Shown here one piece after another: positions 22,831-30,951 of a stretch of 64,000 bases of DNA; within the stretch, counting starts at the first letter, position 1, and each line of letters begins with the position of its first letter. The translations under genes and the position numbers were made by a program. This stretch comes from Kribbella aluminosa (GTDB lineage: Bacteria > Actinomycetota > Actinomycetes > Propionibacteriales > Kribbellaceae): contig NZ_JAGINT010000001.1 in NCBI RefSeq assembly GCF_017876295.1, positions 4,030,001 through 4,094,000 of the forward strand, read 5' to 3'. The notes under the pieces were generated by a model, which did no database searches, was not told the DNA's origin, and was given only the letters and a program-made list of their open reading frames with translations.

Positions 22831-24550
22831 CCAGCTGCCGGTCGCCGGCCCCGCCGAGGTCCGGGCCGCCGCGATCCGGGACCTGAGCGCCGACCGCCGC
22901 GCTGTCGTCGCGGTCGTAATCGTCAACGGGCTTGCGTCAGCGGCAGGTCTGGCGGCTCCGTGGTTGCTCGGCCGCATCATCGACACGATCCGCGCCGGCG
23001 GCGGGGACGTGCTCGGCGCGGTGGACCGGCTTGCCTTCGGGGCGCTGGTCTTCACCGTCGTACAGACCGTGCTGGCGTGGTGGGCGCTGAAGATCGGCTA
23101 CCGGTTCGGCGAGCGTACGGCGGCCCGTGTTCGGGAGCGCTTCCTGAGCCGGACGCTCGCATTGCCGCCCCGCGCGGCGGACCATCTTCCGGCCGGAGAC
23201 CTGATTGCCCGTGGCAGCACCGACGCCTCGCTGGTCGCATCCACGCTGCGATCGGCCGTGCCGGAAGTACTCGTGGCCCTCATGCACGCGCTCTTCCTGA
23301 TCGTCGCCGTACTCGTCCTGGATTTCCGGCTCGGGCTGTGCGGGCTGGTCTGTCTGCTCGGCGTCGGCGCGGCGGTGCGCTGGTACCTGCGCCGCGCGCG
23401 ACCGGTGTACCTCGCCGTGGCGGCCACCGGTGCGGATCTGGCCGACGCCGTCGTCAGTACGGCGAAGGGCGCCCGTACGGTCGAACTCCTCGGGCTGGAA
23501 CGCCGCCGGGTCGAGGTCACCGAGTCCGCCGTCATGCGCGCCCGGACCGCGCGCCTCGACGCGTTGTGGCTGCGGACGGTGCTGTTCCCGTGGGTCGATG
23601 TCTCGCTGGCGCTGCCGGTGGTCGGCGTACTGCTGGTCGGTGGCGCGTTGTACGCCGGCGACCTGGTCAGCCTCGGGGTCGTGGTGACCGCGACGGTGTA
23701 CCTGCGCCAGCTCGTCGGCCCACTCGACACCCTGATGCTCTGGATCGAACAACTGCAGGGCGCCGGAGCGTCGTACGCACGGGTCGAAGGACTCGCGGAC
23801 ATCCCCGAGCCGCAACCGACCGTGCCGGCGCAGAACCTCGGCGACCGCATCCAGGTCCGCGACGCACACTTCAGCTACACCGGCGCGCGCGACGTCCTCC
23901 GCGGCATCGACCTGCTCGTGCAGCCCGGTGAACGGCTGGCGATCGTCGGTACGTCGGGAGCCGGGAAGTCGACTCTCGCCCGCCTGCTCGCCGGTCTCGA
24001 CCGGCCGCGGACCGGGTCGGTGACGATCGGCGGTACGCCGGTCGCGGAGCTGCCGCCCGAGCAGCTGCGGGAGCACGTCGTACTGATCACGCAGGACCAT
24101 CATGTCTTCCACGACTCGGTCCGCGACAACCTGCTGATCGCGAAACCCGACGCCACCGACAAGGAGCTGTACGCCGCCCTCGAAGCCGTCGGCCGGCGGG
24201 GCGACCTGGACACCGAGGTCGGCACGGACCTCGACGACGCGGGCGCGCAGCAGCTCTCGCTGGCCCGGGTCGTGCTCGCCGATCCGCACACGGTGATCCT
24301 GGACGAGGCGACCGCGCTCCTGGACCCGAAGACGGCGCGCCGGACGGAACAGTCGCTGGCCGGCGTGCTGCGCGGCCGGACCGTGATCGCGATCGCGCAC
24401 CGCCTGCAGACCGCGCACGACGCGGATCGGATCGCGGTCATGGAGGCGGGCGAGCTGGTCGAGCTCGGGACCCACGGCGAGCTGGTCAGCGCGGGAGGCG
24501 TCTACGGGCAGCTCTGGCGAGCCTGGCACGGAGACCCCGCCGCGCGGTAG
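22823..24550 (+). CDS. ABC transporter permease/ATPase, catalytic half
   Basis: 575 aa from ATG 22823. Six-helix ABC_membrane domain, then an NBD with canonical Walker A GTSGAGKST (about residues 375-383), Q-loop VLITQDHHVF, Walker B TVILDEATALLD (about 490) and H-loop IAIAHRL. Its own signature motif is degenerate (DDAGAQQLSLARV instead of LSGGQ). With the upstream subunit, one composite ATP site is fully canonical and the other doubly degenerate, as in asymmetric heterodimeric exporters of the TM287/288 and TAP kind. It is followed 10 bp later by a beta-lactamase-fold gene, suggesting cotranscription. Exported substrate unknown. Confidence 0.92.
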   Translation: MSSQLPVAGPAEVRAAAIRDLSADRRAVVAVVIVNGLASAAGLAAPWLLGRIIDTIRAGGGDVLGAVDRLAFGALVFTVVQTVLAWWALKIGYRFGERTAARVRERFLSRTLALPPRAADHLPAGDLIARGSTDASLVASTLRSAVPEVLVALMHALFLIVAVLVLDFRLGLCGLVCLLGVGAAVRWYLRRARPVYLAVAATGADLADAVVSTAKGARTVELLGLERRRVEVTESAVMRARTARLDALWLRTVLFPWVDVSLALPVVGVLLVGGALYAGDLVSLGVVVTATVYLRQLVGPLDTLMLWIEQLQGAGASYARVEGLADIPEPQPTVPAQNLGDRIQVRDAHFSYTGARDVLRGIDLLVQPGERLAIVGTSGAGKSTLARLLAGLDRPRTGSVTIGGTPVAELPPEQLREHVVLITQDHHVFHDSVRDNLLIAKPDATDKELYAALEAVGRRGDLDTEVGTDLDDAGAQQLSLARVVLADPHTVILDEATALLDPKTARRTEQSLAGVLRGRTVIAIAHRLQTAHDADRIAVMEAGELVELGTHGELVSAGGVYGQLWRAWHGDPAAR

Positions 24551-24559
24551 AAGGGAACT

Positions 24560-26038
24560 GTGGATCTCTTGGCGATCGCGCAGCTGCCCGGCCTGCTGGA
24601 GGAGCACCGACTGCCAGGGATGGCGGTCGGTGTCTGTACGGCGGACTCGGTGCTGTGGTCGGGTGGATTCGGTGTCACGCGGGCCGGTGGTGCGGTTCCG
24701 GTGGGCACCGGGACCATGTTCAGCGTCCAGTCGTGTTCGAAGATGTACACGGCGACGGCGGTGCTGCACGCCGTACAGGAAGGGCTCGTCGAGCTGGATG
24801 TGCCGATCGTCCGCTATCTGCCGGAGTTCCGGGTGCGGAGTTCGTTCGAGGAGCATCCGGAGCGGCGGATCACGCTGCGGCAGCTGCTCAGTCATACCGC
24901 GGGATTCACGCACGAGGCGCCGGTCGGATCGAACTACCTGGTCGGGCGGGCGTCGTTCGAGGCGCATTGCCGGAGCATTTCCGGGACCTGGTTGCGGTTT
25001 CCGGTCGGGCACCATTTCGAGTATTCGAACCTCGGGATCGATCTGGCCGGGTACGTGTTGCAGCGGTGCAGTGGAATGCCGTTCCACGAGTTCGTACGGC
25101 GATCGTTGTTCGTACCGCTGGGGCTGGATCGGACGTCGTTCGATGCGCGGGTGATCGCGCGCGACGCCGACCGGGCGATCGGGCATTCGACGGGGTACTC
25201 GCGGTTGCCGGTCCGGGTGCCGGTGGTTGCCGCGGGCGGGCTGTACACGTCCGTCGCCGATGCGTGCCGGTTCGTGCAATTCCATCTTGCGAATGGTGAA
25301 TCGCTTGCTGAGCTGTATCGCGGGCGGGGCTACGGGTTAGGTGTCGCGCTCACCAAGGCGAACGGTATTCCGGTGCGCGGGCACGGCGGCGGCGGTTTCG
25401 GGTTTCTGTCGGACATGTATTGGGCTCCGGAGGCGGGAATCGGCGTCGTCGTCCTCACCAATTCCACGGCTCATCCGCTGCAATGGAAGCTTGCCAGCGA
25501 CATCTTCCGGGAGCTGGTCGGCGAGAGACCTCCCGCACCCGCTCCGACCCGATCGGTCGCTCCGGCGGACTCGCTGGCGGGTAGGTACGACCAGCTGCGA
25601 GTCGTCGTCGAAGACGGGCAGGGCTTCCTGGTGGAGGGCGAATCGCGGAAGCCTGTGCAGTTCGTCGGACCGCACGAGTTCCGGGTTGGCGAGGAGCTGT
25701 ACCGGTTCCACGAGGGACCTCCGGCGTACCTCGAGTCGGTCGAGGACGGCAGGGTCAAGTACCGCAACGACGTACCCGAGCCGGCGCCGGCCGCGGCGGA
25801 CGGGCCGTGGAACCGGGACTACGCGATCCACGTCTCCGGGGTCCGCGACGGGACGGTGCGGTTGCGGAAGGAGAACGGCGTACACCTGTTCGACCACTGG
25901 GGCGGCGGCACGTATCGGCTGCGCGAGTACCGGCCCGGGCTCTACCTCTCCTCCAACGGGGAGATGCTCGACCTGACCCGGGTGCCGCCGACGTACGCGA
26001 ATGTCCGGCTGCACGGATTGTCGGATCCGGGTGCTTAG
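24560..26038 (+). CDS. serine hydrolase, class C beta-lactamase/PBP4* fold
   Basis: 492 aa from GTG 24560, with AAGGGA upstream. Active-site motifs: SxxK as SCSK near residue 58 (MFSVQSCSKMYT), YxN as FEYSNLGIDLAG near 155, and HGGGGFGFL in place of KTG near 275. After the catalytic domain (to about residue 330) a C-terminal beta-rich extension of about 150 aa follows, as in lipocalin-like tails of esterase/peptidase members. No signal peptide is visible, so it is probably cytoplasmic. Placement 10 bp after the ABC pair suggests it processes or degrades the transporter's cargo, by inference only. Esterase, D-aminopeptidase or lactamase activity are all possible. Confidence 0.86.
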   Translation: MDLLAIAQLPGLLEEHRLPGMAVGVCTADSVLWSGGFGVTRAGGAVPVGTGTMFSVQSCSKMYTATAVLHAVQEGLVELDVPIVRYLPEFRVRSSFEEHPERRITLRQLLSHTAGFTHEAPVGSNYLVGRASFEAHCRSISGTWLRFPVGHHFEYSNLGIDLAGYVLQRCSGMPFHEFVRRSLFVPLGLDRTSFDARVIARDADRAIGHSTGYSRLPVRVPVVAAGGLYTSVADACRFVQFHLANGESLAELYRGRGYGLGVALTKANGIPVRGHGGGGFGFLSDMYWAPEAGIGVVVLTNSTAHPLQWKLASDIFRELVGERPPAPAPTRSVAPADSLAGRYDQLRVVVEDGQGFLVEGESRKPVQFVGPHEFRVGEELYRFHEGPPAYLESVEDGRVKYRNDVPEPAPAAADGPWNRDYAIHVSGVRDGTVRLRKENGVHLFDHWGGGTYRLREYRPGLYLSSNGEMLDLTRVPPTYANVRLHGLSDPGA

Positions 26039-26046
26039 GTTCGTTG
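26019..26046 (+). promoter_or_regulatory. ECF42-type promoter, copy 1 (before the second beta-lactamase-fold gene)
   Basis: TGTCGGA at 26019-26025 is followed after 16 bp by CGTTG at 26042-26046. The same pair with the same spacing, plus matching spacer and downstream bases (GGTTCGTTG, GTGGGTGT), occurs at 28000-28027 before the DGPF/sigma operon. It lies partly in the end of the preceding gene. Its position rules out the GTG at 26048 as start and supports ATG 26078. Confidence 0.65.
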
Positions 26047-26077
26047 AGTGGGTGTGGCCCAGCGAATGGAGACGGTG

Positions 26078-27238
26078 ATGTTTTCGGCGAAGCGGTTGAT
26101 GCGATTGCGGACGGTCCTCGAGCAACGGGTCGAGTCCGGCGCCGTGCCGGGCGTCCTGGCGGTGCTCGCGCGCCGTGGCGAGGTGCACGTCGAGGCCGTC
26201 GGCAGCCTCGCCTTCGACGGTGGCAGTACGGCGATGGCGACCGACACGATCGTCCGGATGGCGTCGATGTCGAAGCCGATCGTGGCGGCGTGCGCGATGA
26301 CGCTGATCGAGGACTGCACACTGCGCCTCGACGATCCGGTCGACGACCTCGTCCCGGAGCTGGCGAGCATGAGGGTGCTGGCCGATCCCGCGGGACCGGT
26401 GGAGGACACCGTCGCGGCGGCCCGCCCGATCACGGTGCGGGACGTACTGGCGTTCACGCTCGGGACCGGCATGGTTCCGGCGGAGACGCCGATCTCGGAC
26501 GCGCTGGACACGGTCCGCGGCAGGGACCTCGACGAATGGGTCGCGCGGCTCGGAAAGGTGCCGCTGGTCCATCAGCCCGGTGAGCGGTGGATGTACGAGA
26601 CGGGCTCCGACGTGACCGGCGTACTGATCCAGCGGGCCACCGGGAAGTCCTTCGGTACGGCGCTGCGTGAGCGGATCCTCGAGCCGCTCGGGATGAAGGA
26701 CACCGGGTTCAGCGTCGAGGCGCGGAACTTCGACCGGTTCGCGACGGCGTACGAGCAGGAGGACGGACCGGATGGGGCGGTCGTCGAGGACGTGCCGGAG
26801 ACCGGGCGGTGGAGTGCGCCGCCGGTGCTCGAGGACGGTGGCGGCGGGCTGGTCTCGACCGCCGAGGACTACCTCGCGTTCGCGTCGGCGATGCTTGCGG
26901 GCGGCAGGTATCAGGGCACGCAGGTGCTGTCCCGGGCGGCGGTGACGCTGATGACGAGCGATCAGCTGACGCCGGAGCAGCGGGCGGTGTCCGGGTTCTG
27001 GCCGGGGTACTTCGCGACCACGAGCTGGGGATTCGGGACCGGGATCGTCACCGACCGGACGCGGCTCGGCCCGTCGGCCGGGAGCTACGGGTGGACGGGG
27101 TTCTACGGCACGGCCTGGTACAACGATCCGGCCGAGGAGCTGACCGGGATCCTGATCCAGCAGCGCGCTCACGCCGGCGACGCCCGGCTCGCGTTCGCGC
27201 GGGACTTCTGGACCACTGTGTACCAATCGCTCACCTAA
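26078..27238 (+). CDS. serine hydrolase, beta-lactamase/esterase fold
   Basis: 386 aa from ATG 26078, with GGAG at a spacing of 6 bases. Motifs: SMSK in IVRMASMSKPIVAACAMT (SxxK), the tyrosine region WMYETGSDVTGVLIQRATG, and GWTGFYGTAWYNDP near the C-terminus in place of KTG. GVLAVLARRGEVHVEAVG is the usual N-terminal strand pair. It lacks a signal peptide. Related actinobacterial proteins are esterases or uncharacterised. It has its own promoter-like block shared with the downstream DGPF-ECF operon, suggesting it belongs to that sigma factor's regulon. Similarity to the preceding hydrolase is only at fold level. Confidence 0.88.
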   Translation: MFSAKRLMRLRTVLEQRVESGAVPGVLAVLARRGEVHVEAVGSLAFDGGSTAMATDTIVRMASMSKPIVAACAMTLIEDCTLRLDDPVDDLVPELASMRVLADPAGPVEDTVAAARPITVRDVLAFTLGTGMVPAETPISDALDTVRGRDLDEWVARLGKVPLVHQPGERWMYETGSDVTGVLIQRATGKSFGTALRERILEPLGMKDTGFSVEARNFDRFATAYEQEDGPDGAVVEDVPETGRWSAPPVLEDGGGGLVSTAEDYLAFASAMLAGGRYQGTQVLSRAAVTLMTSDQLTPEQRAVSGFWPGYFATTSWGFGTGIVTDRTRLGPSAGSYGWTGFYGTAWYNDPAEELTGILIQQRAHAGDARLAFARDFWTTVYQSLT

Positions 27239-27351
27239 GGAACGGCAAAACCTGACCTGTCCTGCCGGGTCTCCCCGCTCTTCGGTCGTATCGTCCGAAG
27301 AAGGTGCCGGTTCACACCGAGCCGGAGATTCACGAACGGGGAACCAGATCC

Positions 27352-27927
27352 ATGCGCAGGTCCGTACTGACTACCGTCCCGCTGCTGCTCATCGCGCTTT
27401 TGCTCGGTGGCTGCGGCGGCAAGACGAACAACAACAGCTCTGCCGGGACCACGCCGTCCACCGGCACTAGCGCGAGCCAGCCGACCGCGGGAAGTACCGC
27501 GCCCACGACCGCGGCCGCTGACACCTGTCCGGCGAGCAACACCAAGTCGTTCGCGAAGACGAAGTTCGTCGCGCACGTCGGGCTCGCGGCGGGCAGCTTC
27601 CACCGGTGGATCTGGAAGCCGTACAAGGCCGGGACGTTCTCGAAGGGCGCGCACGGCCGGCTCAAGGCGACCATCAAGGCCGGCCTGACCGCGGCGTTCA
27701 TCGCCCACGAGGTCAAGGTCGCCAGCGACGACGTGAGCGCGAGTCCCGCACTCTGCAAGGTCCTGAAGAAGCCGCTGGTCGCCCTGGGCAACCAGTTGAG
27801 CGACCTGAAGAGCAAGATCACCGGCGGCGACCTCTCCTCCCTGGACGGCGTCAACACCGCGATCGCCGGCGTCACGACGCTCAGCGACAAGAACGGTGCC
27901 CAGATCACCGAAACCTCGCAGAACTAA
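27352..27927 (+). CDS. small secreted lipoprotein, unknown function
   Basis: 191 aa from ATG 27352. A lipoprotein signal peptide is clear: MRRSVLTTVPLLLIALLLGG followed by Cys 21 (lipobox L-G-G-C). A Ser/Thr/Ala-rich linker spans about residues 25-60. The mature domain (TCPASNTKSFAKTKFVAHVG onward) has two Cys and is helical, with AAGSFHRWIWKPYKAGTFSK as its most distinctive stretch. I do not recognise a functional family. It is expected to be anchored on the outer face of the membrane. A strong terminator follows it, so it is a separate unit from the DGPF-ECF operon. Confidence 0.82.
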   Translation: MRRSVLTTVPLLLIALLLGGCGGKTNNNSSAGTTPSTGTSASQPTAGSTAPTTAAADTCPASNTKSFAKTKFVAHVGLAAGSFHRWIWKPYKAGTFSKGAHGRLKATIKAGLTAAFIAHEVKVASDDVSASPALCKVLKKPLVALGNQLSDLKSKITGGDLSSLDGVNTAIAGVTTLSDKNGAQITETSQN

Positions 27928-27945
27928 CCCGCACTCCCCATCGAC

Positions 27946-27990
27946 GACCGGCCCGGCGGATATCTTCGCCGGGCCGGTCGTCACTTTTGT
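27946..27990 (+). terminator. intrinsic terminator after the lipoprotein gene
   Basis: A perfect 13-bp inverted repeat (GACCGGCCCGGCG at 27946-27958 and its complement at 27967-27979) with an 8-base loop is followed by a T-rich stretch (CACTTTTGTT). This is the strongest terminator in the window. Confidence 0.88.
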
Positions 27991-27999
27991 TCGCAAGAG

Positions 28000-28027
28000 T
28001 GTCGGACCGGGGTGGTTCGGTTCGTTG
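28000..28027 (+). promoter_or_regulatory. ECF42-type promoter, copy 2 (before the DGPF-sigma operon)
   Basis: TGTCGGA (28000-28006), a 16-bp spacer, and CGTTG (28023-28027), with the same flanking bases as 26019-26046. It begins ten bases after the terminator T-tract and 36 bp before the DGPF start, as expected for an autoregulated ECF sigma factor operon. Known ECF42 promoters have a TGTCGA-like -35 element. Confidence 0.68.
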
Positions 28028-28062
28028 GGTGGGTGTACGCAGTCTTGGGAAGGGAGAAGCGC

Positions 28063-28389
28063 ATGCAGTACCTGATTTCGGTGATCGATCATCGGACCGC
28101 GTCGGCGACCGACGACGAGATGGCGGCGATCGGCACGTTCAACGAGCAACTGGTCGCGGACGGGCACTGGGTGTTCGCCGGTGGGCTGAGCGCGCCGAGC
28201 GACGCCACGGTGATCGACGGGCGGGGTGACGGGCCGCCGATCTTCACCGACGGCCCGTTCCTGGAGTCGAAGGAGTACCTGGCCGGGTTCTGGGTCTTCG
28301 AGGCGCCGGATCTGGACGTCGCGCTGAAGCTGGCCGGTGCCGCGTCGAAGGCGTGCAACCGGCGGCTCGAGGTGCGGCCGTTCCTGTGA
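28063..28389 (+). CDS. DGPF-domain (YCII-related) protein
   Basis: 108 aa from ATG 28063, with GGGAAGGGAG upstream. The signature PIFTDGPFLESKEYLAGFWV contains the D-G-P-F motif that names the family, and the fold is YCII-like ferredoxin (QYLISVIDHRTASATDDEMA, then FEAPDLDVALKLAGAASKAC). DGPF proteins are encoded next to ECF42 sigma factors across actinobacteria. Their role is unknown, though YCII relatives may bind or transform small molecules. Its stop overlaps the sigma gene start by four bases (GTGA), so expression is coupled. Confidence 0.92.
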   Translation: MQYLISVIDHRTASATDDEMAAIGTFNEQLVADGHWVFAGGLSAPSDATVIDGRGDGPPIFTDGPFLESKEYLAGFWVFEAPDLDVALKLAGAASKACNRRLEVRPFL

Positions 28390-29609
28390 GCGACGTCGAG
28401 GAGGTGGTCACCCGGGCGCATCGCGAGGAGTGGGCGCGGGTGGTCGCCTCGCTCGCGAAGCGGTTCGGGGATCTGGACATCGCGGAGGAGTCGGCCGCCG
28501 AGGCGTTCGCGACCGCGGTCGAGCGCTGGCCGCTGGACGGCGTACCGCCGAACCCCGGCGCCTGGCTGACCACCACCGCGAACCGCAAGGCGATCGACCG
28601 GATCCGCCGCGAGAACAAGCGGGACGACAAACAGAAGGAGGCTCAGATGTCGTACGACGGTCCGCCGGAGCCTCTCGGGGTGATCGACGACGAGCGGCTA
28701 CGGCTGATCTTCACATGCTGCCATCCGGCGCTGGCGATGGAGACCCGGGTCGCCTTGACGCTGCGGATGGTCGGCGGGCTGACCGTGCCGGAGATCGCCC
28801 GCGCGTTCTTCGTCCAGGAGACCGCGATGGGCCAGCGGATCACCCGCGCGAAGGCGAAGATCAAAGCGGCCCGGATCCCCTATCGGGTGCCGGCCGCGGA
28901 GGACCTCCCGAGCCGGGTGTCCGGCGTACTCGCGGTGCTGTTCCTGGTCTTCAACGAGGGCTATCTGGCGACCGGGCCGGATACCGATCCGGTGCGCGGC
29001 GAGCTGACCGTCGAGGCGATCCGCCTGACCCGGCTGATCCGCGCGCTGCTCCCGGCCGACGGTGAGGTCGCCGGGCTGCTCGCGTTGATGCTGCTCACCG
29101 AGGCGCGCCGTACCGCGCGCGTCTCGCAGACCGGTGAGCTGGTCGCGCTCGACGAGCAGGACCGCGGCGCCTGGGACACGGCGATGATTGCCGAAGGCCA
29201 CCACTTGGTGCGGGAGCGGCTCGCGACCCGGATCGCGCCCGGCCGGTACCAGATCCTGGCGGCGATCAACGCAGTACACACGTCCGCTCGCGACCTGCGG
29301 GACACCGACTGGTCGCAGGTTGTCGCACTCTACTACCAGCTCGCGCGCGTCGACCCGTCGCCGATCGTCGCGCTGAACCGGGCGATCGCGGTCGCCGAGC
29401 TAGACGGCCCCGAGGTCGCGCTGGCGATCGTCGACGGGCTCACCGACACGCTGTCCGGCTATCACCCGTACCACGCGACCCGCGCAGACCTGCTCCGCCG
29501 GCTGGGCCGGAGCCGGGAGTCGCGGGCGGCGTACGACGCGGCCATCGAGCTGTCCGGGAACACCGCCGAGATCGCCTACCTGACCCGGCGGCGCGATCAG
29601 CTCGGCTGA
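28386..29609 (+). CDS. ECF RNA polymerase sigma factor, ECF42 type (DUF6596)
   Basis: 407 aa from GTG 28386. Sigma region 2 is at residues 5-75 (HREEWARVVASLAKRFGDLD, then EESAAEAFATAVERWPLDG and PGAWLTTTANRKAIDRIRRE). Region 4 is around 115-165 (VALTLRMVGGLTVPEIARAF, TAMGQRITRAKAKI). The long C-terminal extension contains the DUF6596 segment (VSGVLAVLFLVFNEGYLATG) and TPR-like helices ending ELSGNTAEIAYLTRRRDQL. The group has no classical anti-sigma factor; the C-terminal extension is thought to control activity. With the DGPF gene and matching promoters it should direct its own operon and the hydrolase at 26078. Confidence 0.94.
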   Translation: MSDVEEVVTRAHREEWARVVASLAKRFGDLDIAEESAAEAFATAVERWPLDGVPPNPGAWLTTTANRKAIDRIRRENKRDDKQKEAQMSYDGPPEPLGVIDDERLRLIFTCCHPALAMETRVALTLRMVGGLTVPEIARAFFVQETAMGQRITRAKAKIKAARIPYRVPAAEDLPSRVSGVLAVLFLVFNEGYLATGPDTDPVRGELTVEAIRLTRLIRALLPADGEVAGLLALMLLTEARRTARVSQTGELVALDEQDRGAWDTAMIAEGHHLVRERLATRIAPGRYQILAAINAVHTSARDLRDTDWSQVVALYYQLARVDPSPIVALNRAIAVAELDGPEVALAIVDGLTDTLSGYHPYHATRADLLRRLGRSRESRAAYDAAIELSGNTAEIAYLTRRRDQLG

Positions 29610-29716
29610 GGGTGGCGCCGCTGGCTCTCGCCGAGGTCTCGAGACGGCGTTCTGGGCGTGGATCTCGCAGTACGAGTCGGACTGGTCGAACACCTTGACC
29701 AAGCTGCGCGAGGTGG

Positions 29717-30448
29717 CTACCTCCGACCGAAACGCGCCAGACAATGCCAGACGTACTTGATCGTCTGGGGCGGATGTTTGCGGGCTGCGTCGCCGAGGAG
29801 GTACGGCGTCAGCTCCAGGCCGAGTTCCTGCGCAAGCGCGACGATGTCGGGACCGCGGTACGCCGGGTCGAAAGTGGCCGGCGTACCGCGGAAGCCGGGG
29901 TGGTATTCGATCGGGCAGCCGAGTTCGCGGGCGGCCGATTCGACCGGGGTGCCGATGAAGGACGGGTCGAGGACCAGCGCGTCGACGTCGGTGGCGAATT
30001 CGACGGGGCCGTGGATGTGCGCCTCGACGTAATCGTCCAGGTCGTCGGAGCCGGTGGCATCCGCCAATTCACAGAGCTGCGGCAGCGAATGCCGGTCGCC
30101 GTAGTCCTCGGGCTCGAGGGCGGAATCCGGAAAGCAGAAGGTCGCCCGTTCGGCCACTTCCGATTTCAGCCGCAAGTACGACGACCCGAACCGGATCGCC
30201 CCGCCGTACACGTCCTCCCGCCGATTCCACACGCCGTACACCGGCCGAGCAGTCCCCGGCTGACCGTCGTACCGCCCGCCGAACAACCGACTCTCCCACC
30301 GCCACCGGTCCCCACCCGGAAACGCGGTCCGCCCACCATTAGAAATCCCCGTAGCGAACTGCGACCTGTAAACCCCGTCCCCCACCATCGACTCGATCAC
30401 CATCCCCGAACCATGCGGCCAATTCGGCTGAAACTGCACACTGAGCAT
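29717..30448 (-). CDS. DUF3626-family protein
   Basis: 243 aa from ATG 30448. Family phrases are VGDGVYRSQFATGISNGGRT, FPGGDRWRWESRLFGGRYDG, RPVYGVWNRRE, FGSSYLRLKSEVAERATFCF and DDYVEAHIHGPVEFATDVDA. DUF3626 proteins are polymorphic-toxin-like, single-domain proteins of unknown function, with conserved GGDRWRWE and HG residues suggestive of enzymatic activity. The N-terminus looks short: it begins at LSVQFQPNWP, equivalent to a strand well inside longer homologues. The frame is closed upstream by a stop. It sits 13 bp after the tautomerase stop on the same strand. Confidence 0.8.
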   Translation of the reverse strand: MLSVQFQPNWPHGSGMVIESMVGDGVYRSQFATGISNGGRTAFPGGDRWRWESRLFGGRYDGQPGTARPVYGVWNRREDVYGGAIRFGSSYLRLKSEVAERATFCFPDSALEPEDYGDRHSLPQLCELADATGSDDLDDYVEAHIHGPVEFATDVDALVLDPSFIGTPVESAARELGCPIEYHPGFRGTPATFDPAYRGPDIVALAQELGLELTPYLLGDAARKHPPQTIKYVWHCLARFGRR

Positions 30449-30461
30449 CAGAAGTGCATTG

Positions 30462-30857
30462 TCAGACGTTGATGTTGAAGCCGGGGTTCAGGTCGGAGGC
30501 GGCTTGGCCGGCGCGGATTCCCCAGTTGGTGGTGGGGAGGTCGCGGACCAGGATCGTGACGTGGTCGGGTGGGATGCCGAATGCCTTCAGGTTGGTGACG
30601 ATGTCGGTGTAGAGGGCGCGCTTGGCGTCGACGGAGCGGCCGGCGAAGCAGTCGATGCTGACGAGGGTGAAGTACTCGGGCTGGGTCAGCCGCGGCGAGC
30701 AGGCGAGGCGGTGGGGCGCGTGCACCACGAGCCGCACGTCCTTGTCCTGCGGCGGGATCCGGAACGCGGTGATCAGCGCCTGGTGGACCGCGTCGATCAA
30801 CCCCGCCTCGTCCGCCTCGGCGTACTCTCGGCGAACCTCGATCAGTGCACTCGGCAT
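30462..30857 (-). CDS. tautomerase-family protein (4-oxalocrotonate tautomerase-like)
   Basis: 131 aa from ATG 30857, beginning Met-Pro so that processing would expose the catalytic N-terminal Pro of the tautomerase superfamily. Two beta-alpha-beta units are visible: SALIEVRREYAEADEAGLID, then FTLVSIDCFAGRSVDAKRAL, with KAFGIPPDHVTILVRDLPTT and NWGIRAGQAASDL as the canonical C-terminal strand and hairpin. At this length it is a fused-dimer type, like cis-CaaD or MIF-like members. Likely acts on an oxo acid or is a promiscuous tautomerase. Confidence 0.85.
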   Translation of the reverse strand: MPSALIEVRREYAEADEAGLIDAVHQALITAFRIPPQDKDVRLVVHAPHRLACSPRLTQPEYFTLVSIDCFAGRSVDAKRALYTDIVTNLKAFGIPPDHVTILVRDLPTTNWGIRAGQAASDLNPGFNINV

Positions 30858-30951
30858 GCCAGCCTCTCCGCAGTCGGTCCCCAGACCTCATCACGAACCA
30901 CCCTCCCGCGGCGACCGAATATGTCGGTGCCGCCGGACACACTCGTTCCTC

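Noticed and set aside
21067..25285. Long minus-strand frames (662 and 782 codons) opposite the ABC pair and first hydrolase
   Set aside because: Codon-position GC shadow; no recognisable domains, while the plus strand has full motif sets.
26048..26077. GTG 26048 as the start of the second beta-lactamase-fold gene
   Set aside because: It would lie at or before the expected transcription start of the promoter block at 26019-26046; ATG 26078 has a proper ribosome site.
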